Source: Nematostella vectensis
Taxonomy: Eukaryota > Cnidaria > Anthozoa > Actiniaria > Edwardsiidae
Reading direction: 5' to 3'
DNA length: 62,000 nucleotides
Assembly: GCF_932526225.1 (NCBI RefSeq)
Contig: NC_064036.1
Location: 10,719,181 to 10,781,180, forward strand
In this document: piece by piece, positions 40,901 to 52,631 of the stretch
Position numbering within the stretch: the first letter of the stretch is position 1
Layout of the letters: each line of letters opens with the position of its first letter
Translations under genes and position numbers: made by a program
Notes under the pieces: model-generated
The model's database searches: none
What the model was told of the DNA's origin: nothing
Seen by the model: only the letters and a program-made list of their open reading frames with translations

Positions 40901-43900
40901 ATTGAATTTATTACATTTTTATGGAAGAATACTTGCATAAAGTAACAGCTCCATATGTTCTCTCTATGCCATAGACCGTTCCGTTCGGAACGGTCAATGA
41001 GCCGGTCGGTTTAAATTACTCGTTGACAGAGCCTGGGCTACCTATGGTCAAAAAACACTTCTTAGAAGTTGTTATTACACTTCGCACCTTATCTCTTTTT
41101 CCTTTCCCCAACCAGGGTCACGCGAATGTCACTGTAATCATTTTGGACCAAAACGACAACCCCCCCGTCTTTACCCCGGCGAGTTATAATGCGACATTCA
41201 CAGAGGGAAGCAGTACCAGGGGGGTGCTTATTGCTACCGTCAAGGCCACGGACAGTGACGATGGCGCCAACGGAGACGTTGACTATTCCATTGTAGACGG
41301 CAATGTGGGAGATGTATTCACCATAAACAACGCTACGGTAAGCATCAGCTCTGCATGTTAGATTGTTGTTGTTGAGTATTCCATTGTAGATGGCAATGTG
41401 GGAGATGTATTCACCATAAACAACATTACGGTAAGCATCAGCTCTGCATGTTAGATTCTTGTTGTTGAGTATTCCATTGTAGATGGCAATGTGGGAGATG
41501 TATTCACCATAAACAACGCTACGGTAAGCATCAGCTCTGCATGTTAGATTCTTGTTGTTGAGTATTCCATTGTAGATGGCAATGTGGGAGATGTATTCAC
41601 CATAAACAACGCTACGGTAAGCATCAGCTCTGCATGTTAGATTGTTGTTGTTGAGTATTCCATTGTAGATGGCAATGTGGGAGATGTATTCACCATAAAC
41701 AACGCTACGGTAAGCATCGGCTCTGCATGTTAGATTGTTGTTGGTGGCTTTTTTTAGTGTAAGTGTTGTGTCATTTTTGGCCTTAGTGGAGTGGTAGTGT
41801 TGGCTTTGATTTTCCTGTCAGTATTGGCGCTGTTGTTTTCAAATAACGAATGTTTGTTCATTAACAGCAATATCGTTACACTGAATTGCAGCAAGGGATA
41901 AAATATCTACAAGATACCACAATAATAACAAAATCACTCATTTTTCAAGGGAGAGATTCGATCGTCCAAGCCCCTTGACCGGGAGGCCATCGGGGTCGTG
42001 GAAGATAGTGAGGGCAAAGGGGTGTACCGCCTCACCATCAGGGGCAGTGACCATGGTAACCCACCGCTCCACGGCACTGCACTGGTAAGATGCGAAACTA
42101 TCCATGTTGACACAGAGAGCGTAAAGCCTCGATCAAACAGTGATTAGAGTTACAACTCAGTGCACTCTTACGCACTCTCATTCACTTTGAACATGTTCAA
42201 ATCCGAAATGAGAGTCGACACCGTTTGATCGCGTGAATGAGAGTTAATAAGGGTATTTCGATCAGCAGTTTTCACAAAAAGTGGAATTTCCCGGTTCAGT
42301 AATGAATCCTGAAGTCAAATAATTATCACCAGCTCCCGAAGACCGTTTTGTCGCAATCCTGTGAGAACTAGAGAGTTAGTTTGATCTCTATTCTTTGCAG
42401 GTAAGGGTTCTTCTGAATGACATCAACGACAACCCGCCTGTCTTCCCGCCAAATGGCTACAGTGTAATGATCTCCGAGGGAGCCAAGGCGAACCAGGACG
42501 TGATCGCAGCAATCGCTATCGACAAGGATGCAGGCGAAAGCAAACGGCTCACTTATGAGCTCATATCCGGCAATACCGGGGGTAGGTCTGACTACGTAAT
42601 ATCCGGTAGCATAGAGCTTACACCCGGCAGCAACAGGAAATGTGTGACGTAATATCTGTTGAAATAGGGTCTAACGAAAACTATGGTAGTCGATGCTTTT
42701 TTAAGACTTCTTTAGGGGTATATCATGTATGAAGTAATGTTTGAAACTGTTTCCAGAGAATATGAGAGACAGTATGGTCTGCCAAAGAACATTGAGCTGT
42801 TATCACAATGTTTTGTTATATTCGCTAAATGACACTACCGTCTTCTGTTCACCTCTCCAGGCGATTTCACACTCGACCCTAACACCGGGATGATCAAGAC
42901 CGCGCGAAACCTGGAGCGACAGCAGACTTTCTCGTATAACCTCACTATTGGCGCCGCTGACCACGGGCTCCCGTCTTTCTCGGCTACGGTTAGACGCAAT
43001 TATTTTTAAAATCATTTTCGCTAAACTCAGCAGTTCGGGTTGAACATATGATCTGTATGAAATGCTTGACTAGTTTTTATACTTTCAACAGACGCGTGTC
43101 TCGATCGTCGTAGGGGACTTGAACGATAACAACCCGGTATTCAACCCGACAAACTACTCCACTACCGTCTTCGAAAACTCTCCCGTTGGGACCTCACTGC
43201 TGGACGTGACTGCTACTGATGCTGATAGCGGGCAGAACGCTTACGTGACGTATAGCGTGACAGCGGGGGATAGCCACGGCCTCTTTCGTGCTGTCACCAA
43301 GGTGGTGTAATCTTGACTGTCTCTGTCTCGCTTTGTGTGATTTGGCATCAATTAGCGCAAATTAGCGCAAATTGCAATGGAATGTGTAATCGTGGTGTAG
43401 GCTATGGTTAGCTACTGTACAAGTAACAGCTCTATAGTTTGTAAATGTTTTACACTCTCCAGTCGAACCATGGCACGATCGAAGTGGCAGGAAACCTTGA
43501 CCGCGAAGTGAACGATTTCTACAATTTGACAATCACGGCCACAGACGGTGGTGTACCCATCAGCAGAACGGTGAGACATTCAACTCAAATACTAACTTGC
43601 CTTGTCTGCCTTGACCCTGCTTCCCCAAATATAACGGACTTTTCATACATTCTCTGTCACTCAACCCTTCCCTGGTGATAGATTTTTCTGTAAATAGCCC
43701 ACTTTCTCAGTTACGCTACATGGCCAATACAATTTTGAAAAAGAATAACTGGAAGATTAAGTTGTTCGGTGGCTCGGAAACCTGTGCTGTGGCCCTGCTT
43801 ACGGAAAAAAATTGTTCCAATTCCTAATTTATAACGACAGAAATACTTTCTGTTCTTTGCTCTTCCGCTCCTATGCTAAATGTATTATTAAATGTTCTCA

Positions 43901-46900
43901 AGGCGATTGCCATAGCTCTTGTAAGGATTCTTGATCGTAATGACAATGTGCCCAAGTTCTCCCATGCTCGATATACTGGATCCATCCAAGAAAACTCTGG
44001 GCCCGGCGTGCCTGTGCAAATGGTAGGTGAATGGAGCTAGAAGTCTGTATTAGACTCAATTGAACCTTTTGAACCAAAGACCTGTAACGCTAACCTTTTT
44101 CTTTTCTCTTTTTCAGGCAAGTTCCATAATGGCGACAGATCGTGACATCGAGTCCAACGCCGATGTTCGATATCGTTTAAATGGTAGCGACAGCATTCAG
44201 TTTGCTGTCAACCCTCGCACAGGCGTCATAACAACCCGGGTTTCTCCACCACCGAGCCTCGATCACGAGCGCACAACAAACTACACCTTCCACGTCATTG
44301 CCGCGGATCAGGCAGGGACTGGACACGAGTCGCTAGCCGAAGTCGTCATCCACGTGCTAGACGCTAACGACAACACGCCGAGATTTATACCGAGCTCTAT
44401 CCAAAGCACAATTAGCGAGGCTGCTTCTATTGGCCAATCTGTTGCTAGGGTAACGGCCAATGATCCTGATTCAGGGTTAAATGGGCGGATTTTTTTCTCG
44501 ATAAATTCCGGATCAGAAGGGAAGTTCGAGATTGGAAGGTCAGATGGTGTTGTCCGGGTGTCTGGGTCACTTGACCGCGAAGCCAAGGCTGTGTATGTCT
44601 TAAATGTCTCTGCGATCGATGGAAGTTATAGCCCGCGCGAAGGCTACGGCACCGTAACTGTTACGTTACAAGACGTCAACGACAACACCCCAAAATTCAC
44701 CAAACCTGCCTTCAATGTCGATGTCTCCGAAGGTGTTGCTGTTGGAAGCGTTATAGTTAACGCCACCGCTACAGACCCTGACCAGGGTAGTAACGCAGCG
44801 ATTACGTACTCCATGAGCTACCCCGGGTTTGCGATCAATAGCAACACAGGGTCCGTCACTATCACTCGACCCCTCGACAGAGAAACCAAGCAAGCCTACT
44901 CCTTCACGGTGCATGCCCGAGATGGCGGGGGACTAGAATCTAACGTTGCGGTCAACGTGGAGATTGGTGACGAGAATGATAACTCGCCCCAGTTTCCCAC
45001 GGTGCAGTACCAGACGGACGTGATTGACAGGACGCCAGTTGGGACCATCGTGCTGGCTGTTAACGCCGAGGACCGTGACGTCGGCAACAATGGTCACGTA
45101 ACATATGCTATCCGTGACAGTAGAGACCCAGGACTGTTCACTATTGATGCCAACAACGGGTTGATCACGTGAGTACATTATAACAGATATACCGACAAAC
45201 CAACTGCCGTCCCTTCTGACATAGTAACATAATTTTTCTATCGGGGTTGAATAGGTTGTGCGGATTCTGGTATTATTTTTGATAGATTACAACTTTATCA
45301 GGCTTCCATTTTTCTCATATAGGGAGAAAAATACGAAAGATCAATCGAGTTCTCAAGAAAATCGTTTAGTATTTTTTTTTGCAACTCGATAGGATTTATT
45401 AGGTTAGCGGTGAGCAAGTGCTAAAAGATTGTCTCGGCTTTTAGTGCCGAGAGATGGAGTTACCTCTTCAATAAAGAATAGGCGAATAACCTGGATCCGC
45501 CATGATGTAGCCAATAAATCTGCATCAGACGTCTGGATCTCGATTATTTTTTCTTCAGAGTCAACAAGATCATCAGTCGTCTTCAGCTAGGCCAGTCCGG
45601 GTTCCTAAGCAACAATGGTTCCTTCGTGTTTAAAGTGGAAGCACGTGATCATGGCACCAGTCCTCGCGCAACTAACGTGACAGTGGTCATCAATATAGTG
45701 GACTCGGGAGACGACAGTCCTGTCTTCAATACGTCATCCTATGTGGTGAAGATCGATGAAGATCGTCCAATCGGATCGTCTGTAGTCATGGTCGAGGTCG
45801 TGAAAAAGAGGGCAGGGACGATCATTATGTACAGCATAGGGTCGTCGCAAAATGTCTTTTCAATTGATAATTTAACGGTAAGGATGATGAGAAAAGGTCA
45901 CTGGTTTTCGTCTCGTGCTGAGTTGAGCGACGTGTAACAAATACACATATCAAGAAAAGTTTGTCCTTTTTGCCAAACGCTGTCAATTTCATATAAGGAA
46001 ACTAATATATTCCTTATTTTGAAAAACTGCATGATGCTTGTTATTTTAAGGTCGCCGTACCGCAGGTGCTTCGTAAACTTTATGTCTTGTAATCTGAAGA
46101 AAAAAACACCGACAGTGGCCATCTTTAGTCAATGGAGAAAGTCTCTGAAAAAAAACTAACATTCCTCGGTACCAGACCCCCAAAACGACAACGGTTTTTT
46201 TTTATATGTTTCTTGATGACAGACGTCAAACGTTATTTACACTTGTTTCTTTGTCCTTATAAAGTTCTTGCTCCAGCTCAATAAAAGAAAACGTATTCCC
46301 TAGATCCCGCTGAATTACATGACAAACCCTGCTAGAGTTACGGAAGCTCCGCTCTAACCGCCTTTTCTTGAAGTTCACCATTTTTAGAGTATTTTTTATA
46401 TCTTACGCTATAGCAATGCTAGAAGGTCTCTACTGTAAGCCCGCGCGCTTTAGCAAATGCATCTTCTATTATTGGATTGAAAAAATAAATATTAAGAAAA
46501 AAATTAAAATCTCGTCCTTAAATGTCCTTGCATAAGATATCTTTCAGATGTCTCAACTCGAGCAATTCTGCTGTTCCTAATACTAGATATGATCACCTTA
46601 GCTACATATATCATCAAGAGGTGACCGTTGCACATCTCACAGTTTACCCATTTTTATGTTTTGCTACTAGATACTCGTATCATCAAGAGGTGACCGTTGC
46701 ACATCTCACAGTTTACCCATTTTTATCTTTTTGCTACTAGAAACTCGTATCATCAAGAGGTGACCGTTGCACATCTCACAGTTTACCCATTTTTATCTTT
46801 TTGCTACTAGAAACTCGTATCATTAAGTGGTGACCGTTGCCAATCTCACAGCTTTCCCATTTTTATGTTTTGCTTCTAGGGACTCGTTACTACCGCAGCT

Positions 46901-49900
46901 AAGTTGGACCGGGAGTCACGTGACGATTACGTCATCACGGTGCAGGCAACGGACAACGGACAGACACCGCGCGTCGGTTATACCTCGGTAAGATCAACCA
47001 CTTTACTCATTAATCAACCAATTAAGCTATATGAAAATAAACAAGGTATACGCATTATTTTAATACACTGGTGCTAAACATGCGTCACTAATCATAGTAA
47101 TATCATGCAAATTAAATGTACAATATGCCCTCCCCCTATATCCACTAATATCACTGTGCAATTCAACACTTCTACAAACAAATATACTTTCTTCCATCAC
47201 TAAAAGCATAAAGTAATGCATGGATTATGATATTTCAACATTCGTAAAAAGAACTCAGTACGCTCCTATCAGCACCTAAGCTAAACCTATCCTTTCGTTT
47301 GATATATAGGTGGTCATACATGTTACTCAATACGCTCCTGTCAGCACCTAAGCTAAACCTATCCTTTCGTTTGATATATAGGTGGTCATTCATGTTACTT
47401 TTAAGTAACATTAAAATACGCTCCTATCAGCACATGAGCTAAACCTATTCTTTTGTTTGATATATAGGTGGTCATTCATGTTACTTTTAAGTAACATTAA
47501 AATACGCTCCTATCAGCACATGAGCTAAACCTATTCTTTTGTTTGATATATAGGTGGTCATACATGTTACTCAATACGCTCCTATCAGCACCTGAGCTAC
47601 ACCTATCCTTTCGTTTGATGTATAGGTGGTCATACAGTACATGTTACTCAATACGCTCCTATCAGCACCTGAGCTAAACCTATTCTTTCGTTTGATATAT
47701 AGGTGGTCATACATGTTACTGACATTAACGACAACGCACCCAAGTTCCAGTTCCCCGCTCCGTATAAAATGACCGTGAATGAAGATGCTGCATTAGGGAC
47801 TGGTGTCGGCCGAGTAAAAGCGATAGATGGCGACCAGGGCTTGAATGGAATGTTTGAATACGCTATCACTCACGCAAATATAGGTACGTCATGTATATGC
47901 CTGTTATTGTGACTTAGGGGTCGTCCACACTAACACAGATTCAAAAGTATCCGGATTCTTGTCGCCGAAAACGCACTTGGTTTGCGTTCACATTTTCGCA
48001 GCAGACGCGCCTGCGATAATAACGCTATCGTTTTCATTTTGATACGGATTCGACCGTCCACAAAACTGACCAAATTATACGGATTCGTTTTTATTCACTT
48101 TCGACAGCGTTTTCAAAAGTTCCGGATTCGCGGATTCGACCCCCGTGTTATTGTGGACGGAAACCTAAACGTATCAAAAAGTATACGGATCCAAACGAAT
48201 CCGTGCTAGTGTGGACGGCCCCTAGAGGGATGACCACACGAAGTCCATTTTTAAAAGTGGATACGCCTGTTTCTAGTCCCAATTATTCCATTTTACTGTA
48301 CTTATTAAATCTATTAAGCGTTTATTAAAAAAAACATTAAACAGCCACTTTGCCGTGTCTCGATAGAGGTAGCACTAAACACTCTATGACTTTTATTTAG
48401 TCACGAAGCGTGTTAGTTAAAAATGCGTTGTTTAACATTTGTAACAAGTTCGCCATTATTACACCACTAATCTTTATCGAACTCTTTTTATGACATCACA
48501 GGTCCTGGACTGAAGATGATTGCAGTAAACACAGCTTGCGCTACACCACTTGGACTGGTCAGCGGTGATATCAAAGCAAGTGACATGACTGCGACCTCTA
48601 CCTACACAGTACCCAATGAAGACTATTCCCCGACGCAAGGCCGCCTTAACAACCAGCCCTTCAACAAAGCTGGAGTCTTTTACAAAGGTACTGTCTCTCA
48701 TGCACATCTCACAGTATTATTTGCCGCCTTAACAACCAGCCCTTCAACAAAGCTGGAGTCTTTAACAAAGGTACTGTCTCTCATGCACATCTCACAGTAT
48801 TATTTGTCCTTTGTATTTTTTTACGATCGTCTCTTTATACTATTACGGATATAAAAATGGACCAAAACAAAAACACTTTACCCATCAAGTCTTTCAATTT
48901 GAAGCTTTCAGTCTAAGAAGTGAGGTTTTTTTTTCCACATTTAAGATATCATACACAAAGTAGTCCCAAAAACAGCCCTTCAACTAAGTTCTGGTCGTTT
49001 TCAAAGCCGTAGCCTTTTTCTTCCACACGTACGAGTGTAGTCTTTACTCAAGTCAATCAGTCTTAAAAGTCTATTGTGGTTTACTAAAACCTGCTGTTTG
49101 CTAGGTGCCTGGTGCGCTGCCAGTAACAGCGATCAGCAGTATCTGCAAATAGACCTTGGTGGTATGCGCAAAGTAACGCGCGTCACTACCCAGGGAAGGC
49201 CTGGGTCTAGCGATTATGTCGGCAGCTACTCCCTCTCATTCAGCCAAGATGGGAGCTCGTATACTCAACATCGCACGGTTAGTGACACTCTCTCATTCAG
49301 CCAAGAAGGGAGCTCGTATACTCAACATCGCACGGTTAGTGACACTCTTTCATTCAGCCAAGATGGGAGCTCGTACACTCAACATCGCACGGTTAGTGAC
49401 ACTCTCTCATTCAGCCAAGATGGGAGCTCGTATACTCAACATCGCACGGTTAGTGACACTCTCTCATTCAGCCAAGATGGGAGCTCGTATACTCAACATC
49501 GAACGGTTAGTGACACTCTCTCATTCAGCCAAGATGGGAGCTCGTATACTCAACATCGCACGGTTAGTGACACTCTCTCATTCAGCCAAGATGGGAGCTC
49601 GTACACTCAACATCGCACGGTTAGTGACACTCTCTCATTCAGCCAAGATGGGAGCTCGTACACTCAACATCGCACGGCTAGTGACACTCTCTCATTCAGC
49701 CAAGATGGGAGCTCGTATACTCAACATCGAACGGTTAGTGACACTCTCTCATTCAGCCAAGATGGGAGCTCGTATACTCAACATCGCACGGTTAGTGACA
49801 CTCTCTCATTCAGCCAAGATGGGAGCTCGTACACTCAACATCGCACGGTTAGTGACACTCTCTCATTCAGCCAAGATGGGAGCTCGTACACTCAACATCG

Positions 49901-52590
49901 CACGGTAAGTGACACTCTCTCATTCAGCCAAGATGGGAGCTCGTATACTCAACATCGCACGGTTAGTGACACTCTCTCATTCAGCCAAGATGGGAGCTCG
50001 TATACTCAACATCGCACGGTTAGTGACACTCTCTCATTCAGCCAAGATGGGAGCTCGTATACTCAACATCGCACGGTTAGTGACACTCTCTCATTCAGCC
50101 AAGATGGGAGCTCGTATACTCAACATCGCACGGTTAGTGACACTCTCTCATTCAGCCAAGATGGGAGCTCGTATACTCAACATCGCACGGTTAGTGACAC
50201 TCTCTCATTCAGCCAAGATGGGAGCTCGTATACTCAACATCGCACGGTTAGTGACACTCTCTCATTCAGCCAAGATGGGAGCTCGTATACTCAACATCGC
50301 ACGGTTAGTGACACTCTCTCATTCAGCCAAGATGGGAGCTCGTATACTCAACATCGCACGGTTAGTGACACTCTCTCATTTAGCCAAGATGGGAGCTTGT
50401 ATACTCAACATCGCACGGTTAGTGACACTCTCTCATTCAGCCAAGATGGGAGCTCGTATACTCAACATCGCACGGTTAGTGACACTCTCTCATTCAGCCA
50501 ACATGGCAGATCTCCCCCTCGAATGAATCTTGCCCTCTCTTTGTTCTCCTCGATTGTCCCTGATAGGAACACCAAAGAGCCCAAATCAGCATTGTTGTTA
50601 TTTTCATTTTATATCGGAAGACAATTTTTCGATGAAATCACGAAATAACCACCTGAAACAAGCTTCATTAAAAATATATCCTAAAATATCCTAAACTACC
50701 TGATTGGATATATATGTTTCTCAAGCTTATTATTTTCCAAGGATGACAAATGATATTATCTCCTCTCTTCTTGACCTGATAAAACACGAGTAGATGTGCA
50801 TCATAGTTATACTCACTGGAACAACCATTCCCCTCCTCGCAGGTGCTCACGGGTAATTCGGACGGTGACACATTGCGGGAAAATCGCATTCTCCCAGCGT
50901 CCCATGCGCGCTATGTGCGTATTCAACCTACGTCGTGGAATGGCCGTATCTGCTTACGAGTCGAACTTTACGGCTGCGAGTCAACTGGCAAAGATGAAGG
51001 TACATTTTTTTAGTTCCTCTCTTTTCTCTCTCTAAATCAAAATCATGATATTAAGTAAAGATCCGCCGACAACCATACTTTCTCGCAAATTTCCCAGATT
51101 TCGTATGTAGACCTCCTCGCCTTATCAGTGGAAAACGTGCCATTCGGATGTTTAGAGTAGGGTAGAGAGTAGCTTGAGATCTTGTTGAGACCGTTTGAAT
51201 AAGACTTTTTCACTACAATTTGTCGCATTTACAGTATCTCAAATAATAAGACATTGTCTAATGATTTTCAAGTGAGTAAGTTGGATTTATTGCAGTTATT
51301 CTTCCATTCATCATTGTTCCTGATACGGGCAACATCAACACATCTTCAAAACTTGACCGCGAACAGCAAAGTCTCTACACGCTTGTAGTGCAGGTGAGAG
51401 AAATACAATAGAAACCCTCAAGGAGGTACCTTGAGTTAAGAACATTTTTTATATATCTAGGCAAAAAAACGTGTTTGTAAATAAGGTGGTAAAACCTGCC
51501 TGATTTATATTTAAGTAGACAAAATAAAAATAAGTGCCGCTCTGTATTGTTGGATCGTGAGGAGAAGGCTGCAGTTCTCTACTCGCGGGGTGTCAACTGT
51601 ATCGCAAGCTTCACCTTTACGTTTGTGTAGTACAATAGAGATACAGTATATCATAACATTCGCGCAGCTCCACTTCAACTTAATAAAGCGCAAGCATGAA
51701 ACGTGTGCAATAAACTTAAAAAAAAAATCGCAAGAAAAGCCTGCCTTAGCACTGGCGAATCAAGTTGATCTTGGACAACGAGATGTCTGTGTATGATTTT
51801 CCAATTCTTTGCTTTCCCAGGCCAAGGACAAGGGAAGCCCATCGCTCGAGAGCAACACCACCATAGAGATCTCCCTGATTGATACAAACGATAACGTACC
51901 CAAGTTTAGCAGTCCTGTCTACTACGCGTCCGCACCAGAAAACGCATATGGAGGCTACCAGGTAGGGAACTTAATAAAGTATCACCTACGCCGCCTTAAT
52001 CATCTCCGCACGTGTCTCATGACCTGATCTCTCATTGCGTCAACTTGTCCAAGAAAAGGGAGGAAGGCCAAATCTTATTCTTTATTTAGTTCATTTCTTT
52101 CTGTTGGTTGGTAATTGTCTATGGCAAGGTGTAAAGTGTTTTCGTGAAAATTCACTATTCTGTATACCGTGGCTTATGTATGTGGGCCTGTCATTTCCTC
52201 TTCACTCAAACGCGAGCCCTCATCAGACGTATTATTCAATTAAGGATATGAGCCTCCACCTCTACCCTTTTAACACAAAAGGATTTCCCTCTGTAAACGT
52301 GGTACTGGGCTCCCCTATGCCGTGTTTAAGTAATCTTAGTTTTTGTTAACATATTCCGGGTTATGATTCGGCTTTTTCATGTGCACTTTCTGTGAATCAT
52401 CTTCTGGTGTTTCCCTGCGCTTTGAAATTCCATTTGAATCTACCTTTTTTGTGCTGTGTGCTGACCATCACATTTTTTTCCTTGTATCAGGTTATCCGTG
52501 TATCAGCCACAGATGCCGACGAAGGAACAAATGCGCAACTAGCGTACAACATCGTAAGCGGTGGAGATGGAAAATTCATTATCGAAGGTA

Positions 52591-52631
<41 letters not shown>

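Noticed and set aside
49216-50526. Alternative-frame repeat ORFs ([19 protein letters not shown] units)
   Set aside because: They are another reading frame of the 57-bp array. The frame continuous with the discoidin exon is the supported one.
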